Assembly (NCBI GenBank): GCA_905182995.1 | Contig: CAJJDP010000081.1 | Location: 125,466-189,465, forward strand | Origin: Paramecium octaurelia | Taxonomy: Eukaryota > Ciliophora > Oligohymenophorea > Peniculida > Parameciidae | Length of the DNA stretch: 64,000 bases | Reading direction: 5' to 3' | Shown here: positions 24,945-36,670 of the stretch, piece by piece | Layout: each line of letters opens with the position of its first letter | Numbering within the stretch: the first letter of the stretch is position 1 | The notes under the pieces: generated by a model | Database searches by the model: none | The model's input: only the letters and a program-made list of their open reading frames with translations | What the model was told of the DNA's origin: nothing | Made by a program: the position numbers and the translations under genes

Positions 24945-26870
24945 ATGGCAGATATTCCAGCACATGTTCTTGCAATACACTCTTAAAAAAATGACCCTCC
25001 TTTATAACAAATTGAAAAAACACCAAAATTACCAATTTAAGAAATGAAACTTATAGATGTTGAAGAATTAATGGAAAATAAAAATATGAATAATCAATAC
25101 ATCGTTGTCTAAGTATATTAGATAGACTGGAAAAATAGCACTCAATATTTGATTGTCAGAGATTTTAATGAAATATGGCTCAATCTAACTATTCTGCAAT
25201 AAAATAGATTATGCAATTACTAAATCAATGATTGGCTTATTGTTAAAAATCCTAGGCTTATTGAGTTTGGAATATTTATCTAAGATTCATAAGATGTTGT
25301 TGCCATCAATCAATTTACGTATCAAGCTATGATGAACTCAGAAATTGACTAAACAGATCCAGCCTAACTAAAAGAAACAGGAAATCAATATTTTAAATTA
25401 TAATAATATCGATTGGCCTACGAAGCCTATTCAATGGTTATCAAATATGATCATGCCAATAAAACAAACCTAATACAAGAGTAATGTTACAATAATAGAG
25501 CCCAATGTTTATTCCAACTTGGTTATATCCAAGAGGCTGTAAATGATCTTAATCAAGTGTTACAACTCAACCCTTAAAATGAGAAAGCTATTCTAAGGTA
25601 AGCATTATGTTACCTTAAATTGCAGAATCCAAATGATGCCAAGAAATTGCTTGAGTCACTTCCAAACCATAAAACTGATAAAGACATAGTATTCAAATTA
25701 GTAGAATGTGAACTCATGATAAAACATCTATCTGGCAATATCGATCTGATTTCCCTTCTAAATTAATATGTAAATCAAGATGAATTCTCCTTTGAAAAAA
25801 TTAATAACTTTAAGCACAAAAGTATCGAAAGAAAAAAAAGTAACTTAGGTGGATTGGGGTTATTCGTTAATCAACCTATTCCTAAAGGAACACTCTTAGT
25901 GGTTGAACATCCAATGCATAAAATCAAGTAAAACTAAACACTTGGCATGCATTAAAGAGATGATGTCTATGAAGAGATTAGACAATAGGCATTTAACAAT
26001 AAGTAATTTGCTGAAAAACTATTTAATTTGTATGATGGAACCAACAATTATTCTCTCAAACTTGTAAAACAGGATTTCGAATACCAACTCTAAAATTACG
26101 TTGTTGATCTCCTTAGAATCGAAAGTATCTTTAGATACAATGCACATGCATTTCAATTACTCAAAGTGTTCACAAAGAATAAACAAATTAAATACCTAGA
26201 TTAGAGCGAGGGGTTGTGGTTCACACTTTCACAAGTTAATCATAGTTTAACCCCAAATATATTTTATTACTTTTTGGGAGAATTGCTAATTGTTGTAAGT
26301 GCTAAGAATATAGAAAAAGATGAAGAAATACTAGTGCAGTATCATCCACCTTTAAATCAAAAAGAGTATTAAAATAATTTGAAATCCCATAACATTCCTC
26401 TTGATTAGAAATTAGTCTAATAGAACTAACAGTGGAAAATGGATGAATAATTTAATGAAATTAAAACCATTATTAAGGCTGTGAAGACCTCAAAAAGTCT
26501 AAAAGATCTGACAACTTATACCTTATCCAACCCAAATGTTATTCAATAGATAAAAGAAAAATATCCAATCAAATATTTAAAAATCGTTTAATAAGTATCT
26601 TTCGATCTGTTTTAAGTTAAAAAAATAAAAGAATACTTAGACTTAAAGTTTTAAGGATTGGTATTTCAATTCGATTAATATCCTTAATGTTCAACTATCT
26701 AAGATTTCTTTATGTTCCTAACTGTTGTATCATAAGGTTCAGATATAGAAAAGGAAATGGTTAATTTTATATTTAGAGTTGGAATTTTAATGTTTGGTGA
26801 AGCATTTTTGAAAAATCAAAATTCTGAAGACTTGATCTTCTCCTTAGGTTTTAAGCAAATTAAAAAATGA
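24945..26870 (+). CDS. TPR and SET-domain protein (SMYD-like)
   Basis: This intronless 641-residue frame starts at ATG 24945. A TPR region lies at about residues 140-260, with two clear repeats (TGNQYFKLQQYRLAYEAYS and NRAQCLFQLGYIQEAVNDL). A SET domain follows: SNLGGLGLFVNQPIPKG at the start, then NHSLTPNIFYYF in the position of the NHSCxPN motif that contacts the methyl donor, and EILVQY near its end. SET domains methylate lysines of histones or other proteins. The MYND zinc finger expected between the SET halves of SMYD proteins is not evident, and the usual Cys of NHSC is Leu here, so activity is uncertain. The C-terminal 200 residues are helical. Confidence 0.75.
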
Positions 26871-27316
26871 TCATCAATATTATTGTTAAGTAATTATAAT
26901 ATCATTAATATTTTTTTTCATTTTTTATAATTTAAATAGATATTAGTGTTCTCGTTTCAATTTTTCTTTTGATAAATCCTAGAATAATATTAGCTTTCTA
27001 TATTGAATTTCGATATATATTTTTTTTGTTATAATTCATCAATCTATTTTTATGTATCAATTAAGAAAGGTTTTTGCATTATAAAATGAATCAATTTAGT
27101 TCAGAGTCACCAACCTCGATTGCATTGATAAATTCTAATACGGATTAAGTAATTTTAAATAATTCAGTTAATATATAATTATAATATAAAATAATTATAG
27201 AATTATAATATTACAGAATTTTATCCTATATTATACTTTATAGGTTCTAATACCAAACTAATAATTGATTTGTTATTTATAGGTAAACACTCGATGAACA
27301 TAAATAATATCTTTAA
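26871..27316. other. AT-rich spacer between convergent genes
   Basis: About 450 bp of AT-rich sequence. A plus-strand ATG at 27086 begins a 60-odd-codon frame (to TGA near 27272) whose first 20 codons look coding-like but then become A/T-only. No support beyond that. Confidence 0.5.
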
Positions 27317-28084
27317 TCATTGTAAGATTGCATTTGGAATGCATTACAAGTAATATTGAGGTTGTGCAAACTAAAAATATGGATAGCATATTGAAAATTG
27401 CGGATAGCAATACAATGAATTTATTGAGAGTGTACCTGCTATATTAACTGGTATTAGATATTGTTAGGTTGAACTTACGTTTATTGACGGTGACTATTCT
27501 TACGACTGTACTGAAACAATTGAATTGAGCTTATGTTCAGTTTTTATTAAATTCATTTATTCTTTTTTTGGAACAACATAATATGGATTCTTGATCTTGA
27601 GGTATTTATTCCGAAGGTATGAATAGAACCTGTTTTTAATACTGTTTTCTGATCTACCTTGAAGCTCTTTTTAAACGATGCTCCACTTTCCACCGACATT
27701 ATTATATATTTGAATTATTTTTTCATCTTCTTCTTAGCTCCAGGGTTCATTGTTCAATTCAGGATGCAATTAATTAAGATAATGTTCTCGTATTTATTTT
27801 CCAGAGCGATTCGGTAATAATTTACTGATTTTGCTCCACTGATATCCATATTCTTTAACCAAATTCTTGAGTTTGTCGTCCTCCTCTTAAGTCCATTGTC
27901 TCCTCAACTTGAATCCCTTGATTCTCTTCCATCTCTAAGCACATTAAGATGGGTTTCTTCCGCCTATTCTCCGTGCCACTTCAATCCAATCAAGACATTA
28001 CTTTTGCCTCAAGTCTTAAAGCATTTGATCTTCCAGCATGCTCCAAGCTTTTCTTCGAGGCTGTATCAACTCGGAATTTGACAT
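27317..28084 (-). CDS. Three-repeat Myb DNA-binding protein
   Basis: A single 255-codon frame runs from ATG 28084. Three consecutive Myb/SANT repeats occupy about residues 10-165: AWSMLEDQMLQDL...RWKRIK, QWTQEEDDKLKNLVKEYG...W and PWSQEEDEKIIQIYNNVGGKW...NSIKNRF. Tryptophans are spaced as in R1R2R3 Myb proteins, although the first repeat is diverged. The arrangement matches animal, plant and protist c-Myb-like regulators that bind AAC-type sites, so a nuclear transcription factor is likely. The C-terminal 80 residues are Tyr/Pro/Gln-rich and unstructured. The plus strand over 27290-27560 has an attractive open frame that is only the shadow of this gene. A possible upstream exon (28181-28309) could extend the N-terminus. 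Confidence 0.85.
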
Positions 28085-28745
28085 TCTCCTTATAAATTTA
28101 ATTTTGATTTACTTAATCACAGAGATGATTCTCTATAAACATAAAGAATTCAGTTATTTCAATACTTTTATTTTAATTCTTCATATAAACTGACCTCTTT
28201 ACCGATATTTTAGCGTTGAATCTTGATAAACCAATATAATATCGTTAGCTTCCGATAATGAACTTATCATATTTTGAATTACGTCATTTATTATGCTGAA
28301 TTTTTTCATAAATTTCAGAATTTAGATGAAAGAATAAATTAATTGAAAATTTCAACATCACTTTCCAGTGCCAATGGATTTTCAATACTTAATATAGATC
28401 CTACTCTATTTTAGCTTAAAGTTACAAATTTTAATCCGCAATAAATAATATAAATTACAAATTTTCAATATGTTCATTTAAAAACTGAAATTTTTCTATT
28501 AAAAAAATACACTATAAATAATAAAATTTATTATAGAACACAGTAAAGAAAGAATTTATAATGAGAATAAGTGTTTGATTTTCATAAATTTTATGAATGG
28601 AGTTGATTTTTAAAAGAGAATTAATTTGTTAAGAGAAATAATTTATTTTTGAATAACAGAATGTAGGATTTAAATTACTTTTTTAAAAATTTATCTTCTA
28701 ATACTCAGTTACTTTTATAATAATAAACATAATTAATTATTCTTA
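28085..28745. other. Divergent intergenic region with a short minus-strand ORF
   Basis: This 660-bp AT-rich region separates the divergent Myb and CNOT9 genes. A minus-strand ATG frame at 28309-28181 (42 codons) has a natural coding composition. A 24-nt candidate intron at its end would link it in frame to the Myb gene start, so it may be an upstream Myb exon or a short upstream ORF. The rest shows no gene. Confidence 0.4.
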
Positions 28746-29904
28746 ATGTCCAATCAATATGTGATCGTGCCTTAAAATTATCGAAGTGATAGCATGGTGA
28801 GCATATCACCTGCTGACAAACGATATTTTGAATAGGCTCAGGCCAAGTAAAAATCACCTCCACAATAAATGATGTTCGGAGGGTACTCGCCATCACCTAG
28901 TCTTCAAAAAAGTTTGAGCACTCAATTATCAGAATAAAGCATTGATGATGTATAAATATTGTTCAAAATTTATCAGTTTAGTAGGATGTAAAAAGATTCA
29001 GATACTGAGTTAGTTGTCCAATATATACTTTAATTGAGAGACGCAGATAAAAGAGAATAAGCATTATCAGAATTGTCCAAAAAAAGAGAAAGCTTTCCTC
29101 ATTTGGCACCTCTGTTATGGCATTCTGTTGGTACCATAGCTATATTGTAAGTCATTTAAATATTTTAGTCTCTAAGAAATTGCAGTTGTATATCAGCATT
29201 TACAACCAGCTTAGCTTACACAGGCTTAATCTTCTAGGATCTGCAGTGTTTTGGGATTGCTACAATGTCTTGCTCTACATGTGTAAACAAGATCTTGCTT
29301 CTTAAGAGGTAATAAAAAATTTAAATATAGCTCACATTCCATTATTTTTATATCCATTTCTAAACACTAGTAACAAGAGTAAGGCTTTCGAAAACCTAAG
29401 AGTGACAAGTTTGGGTGTAATAGGCGCTTTGGTGAAGGTGTTAATATTTTTAAATTTTAAAGGGAGATGATCCAGAGGCGATTAATTTTTTAATGCAGAC
29501 TGAAATCATTCCACTTTGTTTGAGAATAATGAAAAAAGGACAGGAACTCTCCAGAACAGTTGCTACATTTATAGTGTAGAAGATCCTTCTCGATGACAAT
29601 GGTCTCAATTATATCTGTTAGACTCCTGAAAGATTCTTTGCAGTAAGCCAAGTCTTACAAACCATGATTGATGATTTGCATCAATCTTAAAAAGATGATT
29701 AAAGATTGTTGAGACACATAATTAGATGTTATTTGAGATTATCTGAAAACCAAAAGTAACCCTTGTGAACTAATTTTTAGAGCTGGAGAAGTCCTTAAAA
29801 AATATTTGCCACAAGTATTAAAAGACCCAACTCAATCTTTTATTAAAGATGAAGTGGTAAAAAAGTGGCATAATAATTTGCTTCAAAATCTTTCGATCAA
29901 ATGA
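28746..29904 (+). CDS. CNOT9: CCR4-NOT complex subunit CNOT9 (Rcd1/Caf40)
   Basis: Four introns (22, 22, 25 and 25 nt) give 354 residues. The armadillo-repeat core is strongly conserved: [75 protein letters not shown] and [20 protein letters not shown]9 binds the NOT1 scaffold and recruits GW-repeat and other proteins to the deadenylase, so it acts in mRNA decay and translational repression. The N-terminal 80 residues are a ciliate-specific Ser/Pro-rich extension. All four introns are needed to keep the conserved frame, and each has canonical ends. Confidence 0.95.
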
Positions 29905-30018
29905 TATAATAAATATGTATCTAAAAAATAGAAATCTTTGCTTATTCACCAATGCTTCTTCCCCTTTTTAAGTAAAATATACTATAATTCTATTAAAATA
30001 ATCATTCCTATTATACGC

Positions 30019-32186
30019 TCAATCTGCGAATTTCTCGACTAAATATGAAGTCCATTCAAACTGTTACTCTCCAAACTCCTTCTTCTCAACCTTACATTTC
30101 AACATTTACAATGCCTCTAACTACGCTTCAATAATTCTTTATTATTCAATTTTATAAATTAAGGCAAAGTAATCATGATAATTCAACTTTGAATCTCTAA
30201 GTTTCTCAGATTGTGATTTCAAAGTGTCCTTAAAATGCTCATCATTATAAGCCTTAATTAAATTGTAAGCCTAATCAATTATGGCTGTCTCATAAATATC
30301 ATCAAATAAATACGATATGCCTTAATCATATTACCAGTTTAGAATTTTGAAATACATCAATAGATCATCGTTGATCCTCGTATATCTAATCTTGAACTTC
30401 TTATACTTAGACAACTAAAAGTACTAATAATATGTAATCGTATATGGTTACCTCTGCGATATCACTTGCGAATGGAATGTGTTGAATAAATTAAGTTTTC
30501 ACTTCCACATAATCGAAAATATTGTACTCTAGAGTGAATCCGTATCGAAGTAACAAAGATCTATTGGATATCTTTCCATAAGAAAAGTAGGCTTAAGCAC
30601 CTTTTTCGAATGCATCTTTGCTTGAACATTTAATTACAAAGTTGTCAAATAAATCTTCCTTCCAATCTTCTTTAGCTTCGAATGGCTTGATATTTTCAGG
30701 GATGGCAATCTATAACATTTCCTCAACACTTTCAATTGCTGATGGTTACTCTGGAATTTCAAATTATTTTAGTGAATAATTTTTAGACTTCAATTTTTCT
30801 TGAGCATATTCTTTAACATTTTCTAAATAGAGTTCTGATTTAACTTCAACTGCTTATAGAGCAGATGACACTTAATCGTAAGTCAAAACATCTGTTTCAT
30901 ACAATTTAATTTATTCTTGGATATACTCCAGACTTTTGGACACAAATATTATGGTAAAATTGTCTCTTAAATTTAAGTTCTCTTAAAACCATCTTTTGTA
31001 CTTCAAATATTAAATTTATAAATCGATTCTGTTATTACACTTCTCTTAATAAATTCTTAATTTTTCAATTGCATCAGGATTTTGGAAGTCCACTTAATTC
31101 TAATACAATGCTAATTCTTGTTCAATCAGTTTATATGTTGGTGTTTTCTACTTGTAACTTTTGATTTGCTCCTAAATTTCAATTGGGTATTAGTAATCTT
31201 CTTACTCATATGAATCACTATCTCCATCTGAATCATCTGATTCATTAGGATCCACTTATTTGTCCTCTTTGGGTTTATTGACGTTGCTCTCCAAATATAA
31301 ACCTTTGTATCTCACATCCGTATTCTCGTGATTAAACATTTCACAAAAAGGAACGAATGCAACCTATTCTAAGGTGGATCCAAAACATCTACTAACCAAA
31401 TGTATGAAAATCCACTTGATGTTTTCAAAACTGTATGTTTCCTTCTTAAAATGTTAAGGGAATTGATCCAATATGTGTGTCAATGTCTTTTAGATCAATA
31501 AGAAATCTTGCAGTTCTCTCTTGGCTTTCAATACGAGTTTTTCATCGTTCAATAGTTTCAATTCCTCATCAGACCAAAATATTAAGTAATCAATATCTCT
31601 TGGCAAATTAGCGATTAAATGATACCATTACGATTGTCTAAATATATACATCACAGTCAAATACCTCCCTAATTATGATTGATATAATAGATATGTGAGA
31701 AGAATTCTATCTTGCCATCCTCCTGCACAATGCTAACTAAAGAATTATGGATGGGCGTCAAAGATTTCTTGGATATCTGAAAAATATGCAATCTTTGTGG
31801 TCAACATTAATTCTCTTGGCACTGATACAAGGATTGAATCACTTTCGATCTTTTCAATTGCTAACCATATTGCCTATAGAACAGTTACTTTTTAATCCTA
31901 AATAAGGTAAATTATTTCTAGTTTTGAACTAAGCCATTCGCAAATTATTAATTTTCATGCCTCTTTCCAATAAATAATCGACATATTCTTAGAATTCTTT
32001 CTACCCTTCCACATCTTATGCTTAGGGATCCTCCTTGTAAATTCCCTTTATCTTTTTTAATATATGTATGTCATTTATACATTATGAAATATAGTAGCAA
32101 TCCTTTTACTTATTGACGTTGTTTATTACATTAAATTAATATTGTGGTTATGATAAATTAATAAATTTACGATAATCAGATCTCAT
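30019..32186 (-). CDS. SET-domain lysine methyltransferase (SETD6/LSMT-like)
   Basis: Two introns of 28 nt give 703 residues. The split SET domain of the Rubisco-methyltransferase/SETD6 type is visible. ESDSILVSVPRELMLTT near residue 105 is the N-terminal piece. VAFVPFCEMFNHENTDVRY (about 255) carries the N-H pair that contacts S-adenosylmethionine. After a very long acidic and helical insertion comes YFSYGKISNRSLLLRYGF (about 545), with the characteristic Y-x-Y/F-G-x-x-N arrangement, and then a helical substrate-binding-like domain. Such enzymes methylate lysines on non-histone proteins. The 250-residue insertion between the SET halves is unusual. The start at ATG 32186 is the only one that keeps the N-terminal helical block in frame. 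Confidence 0.8.
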
Positions 32187-32315
32187 ATATATATTATCTC
32201 TCTTGAATATTTTAAATCAGCAAAAATAATTCCTATTCAAACCTTTCAATCTTTAAATAGCCTGAGTTTCAGAATTGTATATATATATATATTAATAATT
32301 AAATAATTTGAGCAG

Positions 32316-32848
32316 ATGTAGAATAATAAGAAAGCCAAAAGAACAAAATTGACAAAAGAACAAATAGATGTTTTGTAATAAGCATTTACATTGTTTGATA
32401 CAGATAAATCAGGATCAATTGATGAATCAGAATTAAGGAATGCCATGAAAGTATAGCACTAAGTTTGATTGTTTAGGCTCTTGGATTCAATGCATCCAAA
32501 GAAGAAGTACAAAAGATGGTTGAATAAATAGACAGAGATGGATCTGGAACAATTGAATTTCAGGAATTTGTGGAAATGATGAAGAAGAAAATGTTGGAGG
32601 ACAAGAATGTTGAAGTAGAAATAGAAAAAGCATTTAACTATTTTGATGATGATAATGAAGTATTCCAATATTCAAATCTTTAGGGTGCTATTGATCTAGA
32701 AAAATTGAGAAGAGTTGCAGCAGATTTAGGAGAAGAATGCGATGAACAAACCTTAAAAGACATGATTTACGCTGCTGATCTTGATCAAGATGGTAAAGTT
32801 AGTAAAGATGAATTCATGATGGTTATGAGGAAGATGAAATTAATATGA
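32316..32848 (+). CDS. Centrin (EF-hand protein)
   Basis: Two introns (26 and 24 nt) give 160 residues. There are four EF-hands: [36 protein letters not shown] and [12 protein letters not shown]. The first, second and fourth have the usual acidic ligands, and the third is weakened. Linker and length ([27 protein letters not shown]) match centrins better than calmodulin. In Paramecium, centrins occur at basal bodies and make up the contractile infraciliary lattice. A basic N-terminal leader (KKAKR) precedes the first hand, as usual. It is divergent from the SET gene (130 bp between starts) and converges on the trichocyst matrix gene with only 18 bp between stop codons. Confidence 0.93.
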
Positions 32849-32866
32849 TATATGCTGTAAATTTCA

Positions 32867-34039
32867 TCAAATACGATCTCCAGCAGCCATTTTCTGAGCA
32901 AGAGTTTCCTTAAGATCTCTCATATTCACATTAAGCAATCCAACCACTTCAGAAACTATATTACGATCCTCCTATCTTGATGTCCTTCTTTACGTATAGT
33001 CATAAGCTGCCTATTAACACTCATTTCTCCTATCGTCTTTAGTGTATTCCTTCGATTCAAGTCTGATATTCAAATCCTCCAATTTTCTCTGATTTTCTGC
33101 CAATCTATCTTTAAGAGCTTGAAGTTAAGCCTCTAATTCACCTATTTCCTTATCATAGATCTTGAAATCAGTATTCATAAATTTTTGATATTCTGAATAC
33201 CATCTCACTCTCTCCTCCTCTGCTTTCCTCTCCACTTACCAGATTTCGTCTATTTGTCTAATTAAAGATTCACTTAAATCTATAATGTTCCTTAATACAC
33301 CTATGTTGTTTCCATTCTTGCTCATCTGAATCATAAAGTCTATTATATCTTAGAAAGGCTTTCCAATAGATTTGAACTTACCAAAACTCACTAATTGCTT
33401 AGTTACTTCAGCAAAAACCTCTGGCTAGACTGTTGTTTTATCAGTCTATAATTCCAAAAAGTTTGTCCTTAATTTTGAAGCATACACCAATTTCACTTCT
33501 TCTAATGTTTTTATTATTTTTCCCACTTCTCCCCTCTTTAATTCGTAAACTTTCTCTTAATATTCTCTTATAACGTCGACTTCATTCATTCCTTTTCTCA
33601 AGTTCTTTCTCAAAGCATCCTTCTCATTCAAGATCTTTTTCTTTGATCTAATTAATATTTTAGTTTAACATACTCTATACTAGCTTTCAGTTAATCTATA
33701 GCTCCTTAAATTTTCACTTTCAATCTATTTATTGCATCAATCTCATCGTTCAAATTAGAGAGATCCTAATCACATTTTGATTGAAACTCTCTGTTTTCTA
33801 AATCTTCCTCCTTCTGATCTTTTTGATATTTATCCTCTAAGTCTTACAAAGTATCTATTATTCTATAGTAGATAACAAGTTTACCTATCCAAAGGAGTAT
33901 TTGTTTACAATGCTAGTTATGCTGTTGACAGTAGTGTATGACCCAATTGTGTTTATAGTAAACTCTCTATTTTAGAGTTCAAACTTTTATCACACTGAGC
34001 AATTAACAAGCTAAGGAATAATGTAAAAATAACTTTCAT
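32867..34039 (-). CDS. Trichocyst matrix protein precursor (probable)
   Basis: Two introns (22 and 26 nt) give 374 residues. The protein begins with a clear signal peptide (MKVIFTLFLSLLIAQC) and is then almost entirely charged, helical and heptad-like, with few cysteines. Internal KR/RK-rich sites could serve for proteolytic maturation. This is the architecture of Paramecium trichocyst matrix protein precursors, which are cleaved in the secretory pathway, crystallise in the trichocyst and expand on exocytosis. The TTVQPEVFAEV and VGLLNVNMRDL blocks are of the kind seen in that family, from memory and not alignment. Another secreted coiled-coil protein is the alternative. The stop lies 26 bp from the next gene on the same strand. 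Confidence 0.75.
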
Positions 34040-34065
34040 TAATAATAAAATTATAAAACGACTTT

Positions 34066-35861
34066 TCATTAAGAAATATTCATTAATTCATTTATTGTGC
34101 TATCAATTGTTCTTATTTAGAGAAGAAAAGATGCTGCTTTGGATACTATGTTGATTTTGGGATCCAATTCTTTTCCAATCCCTTCTAAAATCATCATATT
34201 GGTCAATAATGTAGCAAAATGTCCTTCTACAGCAAGTCCATTGGATCTTAAAATTTCGAGCATGCCTTTGAAAATTAATCCTAAATCCATTTTGGATAAC
34301 GGGGCATTACAAACCTCTCCAAATAAATCTTCAATGTCTTTTAAAAACTTTTGTTTCTTCTCTTCTTTCAATTAAGTGTTATATGATGCCAAACTCAACA
34401 TCAATTGACCACATTCCTTTGGTTGTCTTAAGGCAACAAACATTATGATTTTAATGAAATTTATTCTATCCTTTTGATTTAATATCGTAACCATACCTGG
34501 GTCAATAAATATCAAATCTAAATTCTTTTAATTTTAATTCGTCTATCTCAAAAAGTTCCAAAATTGTTACTCATCAAATATTTTTTCTTTCTCCAACATT
34601 GAAACCTAAGAGTGAAATCTTTAATTTACCTTTAATGGCTTCTTTAATATGAACTTTTCAAAGAGTGGTACAATCAATTCAGCAGCATACTCAACTAAGT
34701 CATAAAATCCCTCTTCTAGCATATTTTTAAAATGTTCAAATTTTGAAGTATCGTTATCTTTAATTCTTACTAAAATATTTCCAGAATGAAGATCAGCGTG
34801 TATAAAATTATCATAAATTAGCATTTTATAAAACGCTTTAAGTCCTAAGTTAGCTGCCACTCTATGCTCTCTTGTTCTTTCCAATTTCATAAAGTGTGAC
34901 AAGGATACTCCTTCTTCAAAAGTTTCGACTATTACACTTTTAGATACATATTCTGTGAATATTTTAGGAAATATGACATTTTTTGAATCCTTAAATTTTT
35001 GTTCAAAAATCTGAAGATTCTTTGCTTCAAATGAAAGATCTGCCTAATTCATTAATGTAACGCTAAATTCCTAGAATGTTACTGGCATAGCTAATCTCCT
35101 AAATATTTGTTGAGTTGAACTCAAAATATTCGATATTACATATAAAATTTTTAGATCTAATTCTAGCTTCTCTACTATTCTTGGATGTCTAACCTTCACT
35201 GCATATTTGACACCATTTTTATAAGCTAAATGAATCTAACCTATTGATCCTGATGCTATTGGATTTGTATCGAAACTGTCAAAAACATCTTCAATCTTCT
35301 GCTTGAATTCCTCTTCAAACTATTTTTTGGTATAGTAGTAATTGTGAGGCGTCGCTGAGTCTCTTAGCTTACTTAGCTCAGAAGTTACTTCATAACCAAA
35401 CACATCTCCCCTGTGACTTGCCCATTATCCCAATTTCATCCATAATGGCCCAGCCTTATATATTAAGAACTTACTAATTCTAATGATTTAATTAAAAGCC
35501 TTAGCCAATGCTTATACAACCATGATTTGAAAAGTAAGGCGAAAGGAAAAAATACAACCAGAGGAGTAAAAGTTAGGATCAATTGCAGAAATCTTAATTG
35601 CAATTTCCCATAATAAATCATCTTATTCCAAAACCCATTAACACTATGGACATGTCCCTTCAAATATTCTTATTGATAATCCTTAAATAGATAATTTTCA
35701 ATTACTTATTTTAATTCTAAGTTTTCGTACAGAGATGCATATTAAGCTTTCTTAAATCTTTGATAACCTGCACTATATAGACCAATACAAGTCATTCCTC
35801 CTACAAATATCGTCGCCCTTCGATTTAAACCAATATTACTCAACTTGATCAATTTTAACAT
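34066..35861 (-). CDS. UbiB/ADCK atypical kinase (COQ8-like)
   Basis: One 20-nt intron and an optional in-frame 24-nt intron give about 591 residues. Family motifs appear in order: a hydrophobic N-terminal segment, KLGQWASHRGDVF (the KxGQ motif), ASGSIGQIHLAYKNG in place of the nucleotide loop, AVKVRHP with the catalytic Lys, HADLHSGNILV (catalytic loop with Asp and Asn) and FIDPGMV (the metal-binding DPG in place of DFG). Family members are mitochondrial or plastid ATPases/kinases needed for coenzyme Q synthesis or lipid homeostasis. The loop reads ASGSIGQ and not the AAASIGQ of COQ8, closer to ADCK2-type members, so the exact subfamily is open. A membrane segment around residues 90-115 fits inner-membrane anchoring. 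Confidence 0.88.
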
Positions 35862-36670
35862 GTATAATTTTAAATAATAATTTTAACTCAAAACACAAAA
35901 TCGTTGTTAAATTTCTCACTGATAGTAGTTTTATTTTAGGCATTCCCATTTCTTTATATTAAAATCAAAACTTCATTATTCAAATACTGAAGTTATGTTC
36001 AATCTAATTTGAGATCTAGATTTTATATTGTTTTTATTAGTTTAATTAATATTAAATTCATAAGAAATCCGTATTTCTTGTAAGTCATTCTAAAATTAAA
36101 AGCTCTATCTCTGTATATCATCAGTAAATATGAGTTTTCTAATGTAATACATGACATCAAAACCCTCTTAAACCCTTCTACATATAATTACCTGTTATTA
36201 AGAGCCAGTTGAAAATTATTTTATCACATTAAAACTAAGTCTCACAACATATCATTCTAGCATCTAATCAGTTCTTAGCATCAAACAATTGGCAAATATT
36301 CCTTTTTCCCTAGTATATATCAAATTTTCAGCATGAAATTAGTTTGGATAGAAAACTTGAATATCTTAAAAAGTTGAAAATGTGTGATACTTAATAGATA
36401 GACTCATGATTTAAGGTAGTTACAATAAATTATATGTTTGAGATATAAAAAATTTATGACAGAAAAAATGCGCTGAACATACATATGGAATGGCTTGAGT
36501 TAATTTTGTTCTATAAATTTGTAAAATAATACATCCTAATTAATTTCTAATTAAAATCTGAAATAATGTATTAAAATTATATATGTTATTTATCTTAAAT
36601 AAAGTGCAATGATAGAAATTCTTTAACCTTTTATGATTTATTGAAATTATTATTATAAATTTAATTCCAA
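35862..36670. other. Intergenic region, no gene supported
   Basis: About 800 bp between two divergent genes. It is less AT-rich than other spacers, and minus-strand pieces around 36100-36350 give coding-like translations containing in-frame TGA codons. No intact model, RNA gene or repeat was found. A degraded gene remnant is possible. Confidence 0.5.

Noticed and set aside
27290-27560. Plus-strand small cysteine-containing protein with introns
   Set aside because: Antisense shadow of the Myb gene's C-terminal region, which is a continuous minus-strand frame.
32246-32668. Minus-strand ORFs opposite the centrin gene
   Set aside because: Antisense of the EF-hand exons. Composition is Phe/Leu/Ile-rich as expected of shadows.
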